Positions 20,335 through 31,389 of a DNA stretch of 64,000 bases are shown piece after piece (positions within the stretch are counted from its first letter, which is position 1; the number at the start of each line of letters is the position of its first letter). Source of the DNA: Coffea arabica (Eukaryota > Streptophyta > Magnoliopsida > Gentianales > Rubiaceae). Under the pieces are notes generated by a model. The model made no database searches. It worked only from the letters and a program-made list of their open reading frames with translations, and had not been told where the DNA came from. Location of the stretch: NCBI RefSeq assembly GCF_036785885.1, contig NC_092316.1, positions 50,353,001 to 50,417,000 on the forward strand. The letters are read 5' to 3'. A program made the translations under genes and the position numbers.

Positions 20335-23300
20335 GTAATTGATTTTTTTGGTAATCTCCAGTTGAAGTTGTTTTGTAGAAGAAGTTGAGCTGATTGCTGG
20401 AAGCCCAAGTAGAGCAAGTAGAAGTTGTTACTACTCCATCGTGTATCCATGACTTTTTAAATTCTGATGTGTTCTTTGTTTTTTATGTAATGGATCAAAA
20501 CAAGATTATAGAAAGATTCTAGAGAGTATTTCAGCTATTTTCTCTGTTTTTGAGATGATAAGAATGGAACATTGGATCTTTTGTCTGATGAACTAGCATT
20601 TTAGATATTGAGATTAACATAGCTGCCTGTGTTGATGCCCTGACTTGTCCTTGAGTTACATGAACCTTTGCATTCTTTTTCAAAGTTAAGGAGATTTTGT
20701 ATAAGTGCTCTTCCTGTATTCTGTTGGTTTTTATCTTCCACAAGTCTGCACACTCACTAAAGAATGGATGACAGATATTATTCTATTTAGCAAGTACTTG
20801 ACTGTGTGTGAATTGGTCATCTGACAGTCTTAAGTTTTGTATTTTCCAATATCTCCTCCAAAGAAGCTGGTAAATATTAGTACAAAGGTTCGCCCATGTA
20901 TTTGTTATATTGTGTTACAAAAACAAGCCTCAGAACTTTGTCTTCATGATTGAGATCTATTCTACACTTTTTGGTAGAGTCATAAATTTTACCCTACTTG
21001 ATTATCACCAAAAAAGTCGATTTGTATATTTTGTCTTCTTTTTCACTATTTTCTTGGGTCAGGTAATTTGTGACTAATTCACTATCTGGTATTCTACCAT
21101 GGTTTAAGAAATATGCTAGTGTCATTGGGGATTTACTTTTAAGGGGGTGAGGTCCAGTTTTTGTTGGATGCCAATATCTATAGCATACGTTGAAAAAAGA
21201 AGGCAGTCAGATTGACACGTCTCGCTAATGCTATGCTTAGCACAACCTAACTCTGGAAATGTTCACCAAGAAATTGACATACGAGTAGGAAAAAATAAAT
21301 TATTAAAGGCACAAATTGATTTTTACTTTTAAATCTTTAGTAAAAATTAGCTAAATGTAAGGAAAAAAATTATTATATAGAAAAAAGAAAAAAAATTATG
21401 TAAGCAAATGTTTCATGAAAACAATTCTAATTCCTAATGAATTCTTCTCTCATGCAAACAAAGGATTTGGAATTCCAAATAAATTCCATATCAATTCTAT
21501 GCATTTCCCAAACAAAAGAATTGAAATAACTTGGAATTCCAATTCATAGAATTCCAATTCTATAGAATTTCAATTCTAATTCAATTCTAATTCTATAGAA
21601 CCAAACGTACCCTAAATGAAATCTCTCAAATTTGGTAGAGATTTTGCGGTAATTTGTGACATTATTCCTGAATATGGAGATTCCTCCATTTGCACCTTAT
21701 GAAAACATCATCCATTTCATCCTTAAACTCTTGTAGATATACAACATAGTAACCAGAGAATTTTAATTCTCTATAGAGAACATTTTGCCTCCCACTGTCT
21801 CAAAGATAAGTCAATCAGTAGGTTCAAAGTGGATTTATCTTTATGTGTTTATTTGACAAGGAGTTTTTTCAATTGATTGCTTATCTAAAATAATTAAATA
21901 ATTATTTTGAGAAAAACTATCAATTTTCCATATGCAAAGGAGTCAAATATGAATCCTTACCATTTCAAAACTCCATTCTAGAGTAAAAAACACTCCCACT
22001 TACTTCATGTTCTTAAGAAATTTAAATCTCCAGTTCTAATTGAAGTGTAAAGGAATCCAAATTTCTTGAAGTAAAATAGCCTTGTTTCCTTTGTACAGCT
22101 TCTTTATGTGCAGGTTGATTACCCTCACAAAACTGAACATAATATTTTAAACTTGATTTCTATCCATACCATAATCAAAGTGGTGTTTAAACAATATTGG
22201 AGGAAATTGTTTAAGTATATACTTCAATTTCAAGACATTACTCACAAGATATAAAGATTGTCAAAATGCTATATCTACAACTATCTCATTATTTTCTTAA
22301 GGTACATCATTTGGATGTAACTAATTAAGCATTGCTTTTACTCATTAGCAATGCTTCATAATTAAGGAATTTATAAAATGAGCACATATAGGATAATCCC
22401 CTAATTTTGTGTTCCTTCATTTTATTTTCTATCCCTCAAATTTCAAATTTCCTTTCTCGTTTGAACACTTACAAAGGTATCAAATATTGAGCCTTTATCA
22501 AATAAGAAAAGAACTTTATATTTGATGAATGGTTACCTAATAATGAGATAAATATCTCTTACCAATAAAAAATGATAGAAAATAATTCACAAAATTTTAG
22601 TATTATAAGGAAACTCTTATGGCATCCATAATGGTTGAATAGTCTGCTTTACTTATGCAGTCTACCTGAAATATTATAGTCAATAAATTTAAAATCTTTA
22701 AAGATTTATGATTTATCAACTCTTTATTTTCTTATAGAGATATATCTCAATCTCTTATGCCAAAATTTAAGGAGTTTCCCCAGTGATAAACATACTTGCT
22801 GCCAATATAATTATTATGATCAAGTGTAGTATATTGCTCAATTCAAATGATAGTACTAGAAACCTTAGAATTCATACCTTTACTATTTTCAAAATCTACT
22901 ACTGGATAATGAGATTCATAATCATACCCAATAGTAATTAATTTGAAAATAGAAATTCTAAAGTAACAAGAAAATAATGTTTTAGAAAAAAATAACAAAT
23001 TTTCTTAAAATGAGTAATAATACATCACTTATCTTTATGTGAACAATTTTTTTTTTATTAGTTTCTATAAAGAAACTTTTGTTCACTTTTCATATAATCA
23101 TAAATTTATTATACTGGCAGCGTAAATTGACAGTTTTAGCCAATTCACCAAATATATCACAATTGAGATTTTCTTTTGAGTTACTTTCTCTCAAAGTAGA
23201 ATATCAAATATCATTCTCTTACAAACAACGTTGGTCTTTATCGCTGTTTGATTATATGAGAACAAAATTACCTTTCTTTCCATTTCTTCTTTCATAAAGG

Positions 23301-24198
23301 TTAAGTTTCTCATATTTCTTAACCGCTTTATCCTTTCTTAATACACATGGTTAAAACAAGTAATTAACCATATATCTTTATGTGTATTATAAAGGATTGA
23401 ATGGTTAAGAAATTCTGCATGAAAGAATCAAGAATGAAATGCTATAGAAATAACTCAATCTCAATTTGATAGGACTTTAATTGATGATATAGCAAAATTC
23501 TCAACTCTAAGAAATGAGCTAAATACACTTCAATATTTAAGTGTCACAAAAGAAAGCCTTCTAATGGTGCTAGTTAAAACTTGCAACAATTTCTTTATGG
23601 CTTTCATGCAAGATTTAACTATAAATAATTAGGATTTGAACCCTATTTTATATGAATATGAGACAGAATGAGCAAACTATTAAATTGCTCCCAATTCTCA
23701 TACTCAACCTCTATATTAGCAAATATATCCACATTATGAGAATGGTTTGTTCATTCTCACAAAAGTGCTAATTTAAAACTTGCACCAAAAACAAAAGAGA
23801 ATGAATTTAAAAATCAAGCTAATAAGAACCATAAAAATCATTGGAATGAAACACTGAATTAACAATCAAGAACTATATCATAAAAAGCTATGAGATTTGT
23901 ACCTTGATTTTGAATCAACCTTATATCAATTCAAATAGTAAATTCAAACCTTTCTGTGGACAAAGGTTGCAAACGTGCATAGAATTTACTTTACTTAATC
24001 ATGAGACTAGTAATCTAGAACAATGAATTAAAGAAATAATTCGTACCTATGGGCATAGAAATATCTCTTAATTGACTGTCCAATTTACCATCTTATGTCA
24101 ATTAATCTCACCAAAATAATTACCTCCCTGTGGGGCCGGATAACTATCTCAATGAATTAATTGCAACTTGATATAGATGCCATTTTTTTAAATTTCTT

Positions 24199-24900
24199 TA
24201 ATCACTCAACAATATGTGAAAAAGAAATATAAAATTTCTCCAAACACCAATATACTTAAGATGATGTGGCTACTTCTAAGTATACGGCATTATAAGAAAA
24301 ATTGTCAACTAGTCAATATGTTGACTAAAAATTTATAATTTCAATCACCAAACTATATGTGATGAAAACTTTTCTCATCAAATATTTGGGATGCTGTGGC
24401 TACTCCCAAATAGTAATGTAAAAGTGAAATTCTTAGCATGGCATCTTGTTATTTGTCAATAGTCAAAAAACTTTATATTGACTGAAATTCATTGAATTTT
24501 CCTTTCCTTTTATAATCACTTAATCTTATGTCATTAAAGTTATTTATACCGTATATTTGAGATGCTGTGGCTACTCCCAAATATACGATGTAAAAAAAAT
24601 TCTAATGAAAATTCATAGAAAATAAGTAGTTAACTCGTTGACTAGAAATCCTTGATTTTAATCACTAAATTATATGCGATCAAAATTGTAGTACATCAAT
24701 GTTTGAGATGCTATGGCTATTCTCAAACATAAAGTGTACTAGACTTTATAAGAATATCAAAATAGTCAAAAATCTGTATTTTGACAAAAAAATTTCATAA
24801 TTTCTTTTTTTTTCTTGTATTCATTTTTTTTTAACCACTAGCCTTTATGTGATTAAAATACTTCATGCATCAAATAATTGAGATGCAAAACACACTTTAT
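24199..24900 (-). repeat. Tandem array of hairpins with a constant 12-nt loop and covarying stems
   Basis: Irregular units of 130-171 bp. Each contains a hairpin whose loop in the plus strand is TGCTGTGGCTAC. Stem pairs: 24251-24258/24277-24284 (TATACTTA/TAAGTATA); 24383-24391/24404-24412 (TATTTGGGA/TCCCAAATA, perfect); 24550-24562/24575-24587 (13 bp with one position that is G-U in the sense RNA); 24699-24708/24721-24730 (ATGTTTGAGA/TCTCAAACAT, perfect). The arms differ from unit to unit but stay complementary. A second conserved pair (ATCAC ... GTGAT-like) precedes each at about 24201, 24343, 24503, 24661 and 24833. A fifth unit (24871-24890) has lost the loop. The array lies 0.8-1.3 kb downstream of the PBS in the element's sense direction. 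Confidence 0.75.
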
Positions 24901-25519
24901 AAAGGAAATTCTCCGAAATTTAAATGTAATCAACCATACTAATGTTGACATTATAATATGAGATAAATAAACAGAAGCGTAGTGCATAAAATACTACATA
25001 ATTCCAAGTAACAACAAGAACGTGGAGGCAAATTCATACTGAAATCATGCCTTTAGATATTTATCTCATAATAAGGTAGCAGAGATTCAATAAACCTGCA
25101 TATCCATTCATATAAAGTCAACCAATTATGTTGCATAGATTAATATGATATTAATCTTTTGATTGTTGAATATAACAACTCTTTATATGTTTCTCGAATT
25201 GTTATATTGTATTGATAATAACATCAATACATATAACCCTTACAATCACAAATATGTAAGTCCAAGAAACATTCAAATTACTTGCAATCATACCAGATTA
25301 TTGGAGAAAATCTGGATGAATTGCATAACTAAATAAAATATCATATGAATGATACATATACATAGGATTAGTCAATAAATCTCAATTATTGAGAAAATGG
25401 ACCATAGATCCCATGGCAAATTAAATTCGATTCGTTCAAACTTGATACGAATTTCTAAAACATTTTCATATTGCCAATAAACCATGAAATTATTAGCTGA
25501 ACAACATGGTTAGAGGTTG

Positions 25520-25531
25520 GCTCTGATACCA
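25520..25531 (-). other. Primer-binding site (initiator tRNA-Met) of the non-coding Copia-type element
   Basis: Minus-strand TGGTATCAGAGC, 2 nt inside the 5' LTR (25534). It shows that the element is on the minus strand and that its priming signals are intact. Confidence 0.93.
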
Positions 25532-25533
25532 CA

Positions 25534-26142
25534 TGATAAACTAACTATGTACATGTGAATGTACTACACAGTGGAAATTTAAATATACTTACCTCTAACC
25601 ATTGTTGTCAAGTACAAGTTGATCTCTTCTTCTGTCTTTCACTTCTTCTTGTTTATTCTAACAAAAACAAAATATGTAGAAGAATGAAAAAGTAGAAAGA
25701 GAATTTAGAGTAAGGATCTTCTAGTCTATGCCTAACCCAAAAGTGTGTAATTGATGGAATACCACAGGCTATTTATAGACTAGGCTAGGGACCCTTACTG
25801 ACAAATACAAAAATTCCTAGGGTTTCCTTCCATCAAGAAAATCTTGCCAAAATTCATAACTGGAATAATATATTTTCTGACTAATTGATTGATTTGATTG
25901 ATTAACTGATTGAATAAGACATCAATTAACAGTAGATATCAATCAATCATTGACAAATGGAAGATACTAATTAATTATTGATAAAATGTCAATCAATTAA
26001 TCAGGATGTCAATCACCAATCATTATATAATGGGAGATACTAATTAATTATTGACAAAATGTCAATCAATTAATTATGATATCAATCACTTTAAAATCAA
26101 TCATGTGGGTCATAATTGCCTCAAAAGAAGGCAAGTCTTACA
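25534..26142 (-). repeat. 5' LTR of the non-coding Copia-type element
   Basis: Plus strand TGATAAACTAACTATG ... CAAGTCTTACA, 609 bp, paired with 16340-16942. Differences are scattered substitutions and short indels (for example a 4-bp duplication CTAA near the inner end). Confidence 0.92.
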
Positions 26143-26147
26143 AGTAT

Positions 26148-27406
26148 ATCATTTGGATTAGTCAGGGAACAGTTTACATAACCCAAAAGAATCCACATGA
26201 ACAAGGAGTCCAGATATAGGATAGTATATGATATATCTTCAAAGATTTGGCAGGGTGGATGATTGCCATGCATTACCAAGATCTTTCCTTCCTACCACAA
26301 CTCCAAACCTCAGGAATGACCGCTGTTGTAAGTTGCTGAGCTTTTATTTCAACGGTGCTGCAAGCAATGTCAGTCCAATCAACTAAATCTTTAGTGCCAC
26401 TAATACAGTCACAGATGCTGCATTACATATCCCAGAAGGTGCAGTTGGAGGTTAAAATCAATTGATAAAGCATTTCCTCACATCAGCATTCAGGAGAGTC
26501 CAATCTCAGATTGGGATATGATGTCAAGGTTTTCGATTAGCATCGGATACCCCCAAGTCTATTATGCAATGGTGCTCTGAGAAACGTACTTAACAATTAA
26601 CATATCCAGATTAGTAGTCCAAAATCTGGAGCACTTCTTCCGGCAGGTTATGTCAAGCGGCCGGTCGAATATGTCATCTGACAAGAATGAATGTGTCATG
26701 ATGTTCCACCTGATTCTGGCTTCAGTTTCTAACCCAGAAAACTGCCTGCTTAAAGAGTGACTTCCTTATCTTCTAATCGTTTTCACGCAAGTATAACTTT
26801 GCCCATGACTGACAAGAATTATGACTGATATTTGTGAGATACCTCTTGATCATTCTGCTTGATCAATATAATTTTGTTGAAAAAGAAAAATAAAGAATTG
26901 AATGTACAGATGCCAATTTGTTGTTGGCTTTGTCCGTTTTAATTGTTATCATAAATATTCATATTTTTTCCCCTCAAATATCAGCGAACTTCTTGAGAGC
27001 ATCATGCATAAATAACCGTCTTTTTCTGCCTTGAAACTTTTCCAAAGAATACAATCAAGACAGGCGCTGGGATCTTATGGTCGATCTGAGAATAATGGAA
27101 CATCAGGACCTGAAGACTTCTAACTGCGTAAACTTTGTACTTCAGGAAGATGCAGGCAGCCTAGAAGCCTGAAAAAAAAGGTGAATGGACCTTATGAATT
27201 ATAATCCCAGAAGAAAGAACAACAGTGATCAACACTAGTGATTTTACTCACGTAACTAATTAAAAGCCACCAAAATGACTAGATCAGTTGCAAACCTTGA
27301 AATTCTTCCTTTTTTTGCTTTTTGGGTGATTTTTTTCCATTTCTAATCTCATGATCTTTCCAAACTGCAAAGTAAAAGATTCTTAGCTGCTTCGAAACAA
27401 ACCAAT

Positions 27407-27459
<53 letters not shown>

Positions 27460-30400
27460 TGAGACTCAAAACAACTTTTTCTGGTGTTGAACAACCGCAA
27501 ATTCTGATTGCAACTCAGAATTCCAATTCTCAAAGTAGCAGACACTCCTTTTCATTTTTCTAACCATTTGTCTTCTTCGCATTATTTAAGGATTTTGTTG
27601 CTGAAGAAGTCCTTTGCATTTTTTGATCTTCGTCAACCTAATTAAGTGTCATTAAGAAGCCACAGAAGAGAAAAAGGATTCGTTTCACTCTACCAAATTA
27701 TATACATTGCTAGCCTGAGAAGCTAAAACATGAGTTCTGTTGTAATAAAACAGACTTGCAAGCATAATGTAAGGAATTTCATAGCATGGAAAACAGACTT
27801 GCAAGGACGAGAAACTAAGTATTAAAGATTTTTCTTTTCCTTCTCTTTGAATGAACTTGAAGAAAATTAATACCCTCCACCTATCAATTAATTGCCATTG
27901 CTTAACCAACAACGATAGTACTTACCCCTAGCCTACAACCGATTGATGTACAAAAATCGAAATTTGTAGTTTAACAAGCATGTTTACTCCACATATTCTT
28001 GATCCCCCACCAAATGCTAAACATGTTCCACGCTTGGGAGGCTCATGAGAAATTCGTAAAATTGGAATTAATCTGAGTTCAAGATCGTTGATTACCTTGT
28101 TTTAGAACTCAAGCTTGAGCTTGAGTATTACTCGAGCTGAATTTCGAGTTCAATTGAGCCTTTCTCATTGATTTTTTTAAAGAAAAATCTAATCAAAATT
28201 TTTTAATGACCCATCACTTCGAGCACTTCAAGCATTTCAAAATAAATATTAACTAATAAGTACAATACTTAACATTTAAAATTAATTAAGTACTATACTA
28301 AAAGTTGAATAATAAGTAAAATACTTAAATAAGTACAATACTTAAAGTTGAATAATAAGTAAAATTTAAAATAATAAGTACAATACTTAATAATAACAAG
28401 TTTCATCGAACTAATTCCTGAATACAAATCACAGATTTGCAAGAACGAGAGGAATCTCTCACAATTGCTAGTAACCAACCAAAATTTGATATATTATTTG
28501 ATAAAAGACTGAATACAAAAGACATAGAGATATAGGCTAAAAATAGTGGTCTAGTAACTTATGTGATAATTAAGAAATTCCTAAAACAATTAATTAGAAT
28601 AGGAAATGAGCTAATACTAAACCCTAAGAACATACAATGAAAATAAGGAAACAAAAAAAAAATCTGCCAATAATCTGGTGCCTGTCTTTCTACCAGTCGT
28701 TAGGCTAGAAATTGTCGAAAGCTTGCCAGTGGAAACGGCCATCATTCGGGCGATTTCTTTCTCTTTCCTTTGCAGGCTCCTTTGACGCCGGTAACAACAA
28801 TAATATTCCTACTAAAATTAATTACAAATAACAATAAAATCATAGAAGATAACCTAATTAAAATCCTAAATAATTTCTAATCCATACAGTCTCTATTCAC
28901 TCTTGTAATGGAGGTTAGCCTCATGTCTCCCTTCTTTTTAACGATTTAATAAAATTAGGGCTAGTATTCCCAGAAAAAAAAAAAAAAAAGGCTTAGCATC
29001 ATCCTATTTTTTGAAAGTTTTCTAACCTTGTCTTGCTACTTGTTTGCAAGCATCAGTAGCTGGTAGCAGATTTCAAGAATTTTCGATATACAGATTCAAG
29101 CCTTACTCAGGACAAGAAGAAACAAATTAACAAATGAAAGAATAATTGGTATTACAGAACCATATGGGAACGGTAGAGTTCGATTTGTAAATAAACGAAT
29201 AATAGTTTTAGAGTAAATTTTATATATATTGATAGTGCATATATACTAGTGCTTCTTTTTTTAGTACAACTAGTTGTATACCAAATCTTCTTTTGGTTCA
29301 CATTCTTCTTAAAAACTTATAAAATTGCTATTTTGAACCGCAGATAATTGAGGGATTTCTCAGGTTAAAGTCATATAAAAAAAAAAGAAAAAAAAACCCT
29401 CAATGATGCCAATGCTGCAAGAGATAATTTTTAGAAAAAAAAAAAAGGAAAAAAGATTCTTTCGCATAATATGCCATGCCATGAAGGCAAAAGAAGACAA
29501 GGGTTAAGATTGAAATGCTCAACATCACCTCCCCCCTCTTACATTAATTAGTTTTGTTTGTTGTGTTTCCTAGTAAAGTTGTACAAGGAATTGTAATTGT
29601 GTACAGCATAGGCCCTTTATGAACACTTCATTGCTTGTCCAATAAATAAAACTACAAGGTTTTTAAAAAAAAAAAAAAATTTATGTGCCCAGAAGTGTTG
29701 GAGCTGACTAACAAGAACTATAATTGCTACTTGTGTTTGTGCGTTAAAGTGTTAGAGCAGACTAAAACTAAATTTGAAATCTAAAATTAATTTGAATTGT
29801 TAAATACTGAAATCTTAACGTCTGAGTGTATTTTGGGTTAAGAGATAAGTGAACAGCTTATCACTTATTATTTTAAGTAAGTTTTACCTAAACAATTTAG
29901 AATTACTTAATTAATTATGACATTTGATTTTTTTGTTATCAAACATGTTTAAGAGTGCTGAATTGGCTAACAAATAGGGTTTAAGAAGAACTTTTTTGAC
30001 TAATACTTGTGTACATGTGCTGTTAATTCTGCTTGCTTAAAAAAAAAACAAAAAACTGAACGTTCAGATGCTGATTGGTTGTTGGCCTTGGTCGCAGCAT
30101 TTGGCATTTCTCAATCAGATTCCTGCAGCTGGGGCTTGGATTTTAGCAACCAAACGTAAGACAAGCCAAAATGGCAAAAACAATAAAAAAGAAGAAGAGT
30201 AAATCTCGAAAAATTCATGTTCGATTCCTATACATACATGAAATAAGTGGCCCACATGGTTCATGATTGTAGGTTAAAAAACATATCCGGCCAAATTCGT
30301 TGAGTTTCTGACGATGAGTTAAAAAGTCTTTCTCTTTATAAAATAATCTATGAGACACTATAGCATATATGAGATCCTTTAGGCTTTAGACATTATAGGA

Positions 30401-30804
30401 ATGGCGACGTACAGTTGGTTCAGGTCCGGTTAAATATGATTGGTGTACTGTATGTACAATGTGTGTGTACATTATAGGGTAGGAATAATTAAAGTTAATT
30501 ATATTTTATATACGTATTGGTTTAGAAGAAAATTACGATTAATAAGAAGATAAAAAGTTATAAACAGTTAATAAGAACAAAAAAGGTTAAATTGATGATT
30601 AAATTCATTATATTATGTCATATTGATTAAGAAAACTTCCAAAAAAAAGTTATTGATAATTATAAAAAAAACGACAAAAAAGGTTTACAACTACTGAAAC
30701 TAATAAAAATTTGTTGTATACAAATTAGAACGTTTTAATTTTGTTGCATGTACTAGTTTTTCCTTTTTTTTTACTGTTATAATTCAAGTAAAATATGCAA
30801 CATT
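26148..30804. other. Intergenic DNA without a recognisable gene
   Basis: No domain-bearing frame was found on either strand. Visible items are a (TA)n plus T-run at 27405-27460, low-complexity AATAAGTA-type repeats at about 28245-28400, several A-runs (28975-28990, 29370-29450, 29664-29680), and a 3'-UTR-like tail at 29630-29680 (AATAAATAAA followed by a 15-A run). A diverged direct repeat of about 40 bp links 26894-26935 with 30053-30095 (both read CAGATGC followed by GGTTGTTGGC or TTGTTGTTGGC). Confidence 0.4.
27405..27460. repeat. (TA)n microsatellite followed by a T-run
   Basis: About 35 bp of TA dinucleotides with a single AA interruption, then 20 T residues. A simple-sequence locus likely to vary in length. 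Confidence 0.9.
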
Positions 30805-31123
30805 TTAGTTTAGATACGATAATATTCCATTTTCTGAGTTTTTGTAATTGTAATATGCACAATAAACTTTTAATTACTTTGTGTATAATAGAAGTGTTGT
30901 AGAACTAACAATTGTTTAATTTTATTTATTATATGATTTCTTAGTCAATGTCATGCCCACAACTTAGTTTAAATGCAATAATCTTCCGTCTTCAAAGTTT
31001 TTATAACTGCAGAATGCATAATAAATTTTTAATTACTTTGTATACAATAGACGTTTTGTTACAACTATCAATTACTTAAATTTGTTCATTTTATACTTTC
31101 TTAGTTTATATTATGCTAACAAT
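30805..31123. repeat. Two diverged tandem copies of a 159-bp unit upstream of the dioxygenase
   Basis: Units start at 30805 and 30964, both with TTAGTTTA(G/A)AT, and share AATGCA(C/T)AATAAA and TTTTAATTACTTTGTG/T. A third partial resemblance (TTAGTTTATATTATGC) begins near 31101. The array ends about 270 bp upstream of the start codon and so forms part of the distal promoter. Confidence 0.7.
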
Positions 31124-31233
31124 CAAAGTTTTACACAAAAATTTAGTATGTTAAAGGTTTTATATCTTGGAAGAATATATTCACATACAAAGCATGTGAG
31201 TTATTACTAGTTATATAAACGCACGCTATACAG

Positions 31234-31241
31234 TATAAAAA
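31234..31241 (+). promoter_or_regulatory. Probable TATA box of the dioxygenase gene
   Basis: TATAAAAA, about 150 bp upstream of the ATG at 31390, which would give a 5' UTR of roughly 120 nt. An alternative TATATAGG at about 31321-31328 is closer to the ATG and weaker. Confidence 0.5.
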
Positions 31242-31389
31242 GTATAACAACTTGACAATTGTATGAAATTGCCAACCATACCCGCCTCCGGTCCAGACAT
31301 TATACATACGAGACACTAATTATATAGGAACCACATGTTACTAAATATGAACCAACAAAATGTGAAGGCACTGAACTAAATTGACGGGC

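Larger units (their letters stand above)
18033..21612. mobile_element. PIF/Harbinger element (3.58 kb) nested in the Copia-type element, carrying host gene fragments
   Basis: Termini are GGGTATGTTTGGTT ... AACCAAACGTACCC, flanked by the 3-bp target duplication TAA (18030-18032 and 21613-21615). The TIRs continue imperfectly for over 100 bp as runs of AATTCTAATTC-type words. Three-base TWA duplications and the GGG..GTTTGGTT end are characteristic of PIF/Harbinger. Inside are a broken Myb/SANT-like N-terminus (20195-20334), which belongs to this superfamily, and an LRR receptor-kinase fragment (18651-19107), which does not. No DDE transposase remains. Confidence 0.8.
16340..26142 (-). mobile_element. 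Complete non-coding Copia-type LTR element (LARD-like), 9.8 kb with a nested insertion
   Basis: Two direct repeats of about 600 bp bound the element (16340-16942 and 25534-26142), with perfect 5-bp target duplications AGTAT at 16335-16339 and 26143-26147. The minus strand is the sense strand: the initiator tRNA-Met PBS lies at 25520-25531 next to the right LTR, and a purine tract lies next to the left LTR. Internal sequence outside the nested Harbinger element is about 5.0 kb, very AT-rich, and I find no Gag, protease, integrase, RT or RNase H motif. It is therefore a non-autonomous element that would depend on enzymes from another copy. The two LTRs look about 95% identical by eye. Confidence 0.9.

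Noticed and set aside
24199..24900. CRISPR-like array
   Set aside because: Direct repeats with spacers superficially fit, but units are irregular, the stems vary, and the locus is in a plant retrotransposon; no cas genes and a eukaryotic context.
27279..27545. 88-codon minus frame with a YIYIYIYI run
   Set aside because: Translation of the TA microsatellite.
30053..31380. Segmental duplication of the 26.9 kb region before the dioxygenase
   Set aside because: Only about 40 bp match (26894-26935 versus 30053-30095) and neighbouring sequence does not align by eye, so a large duplication is not supported.
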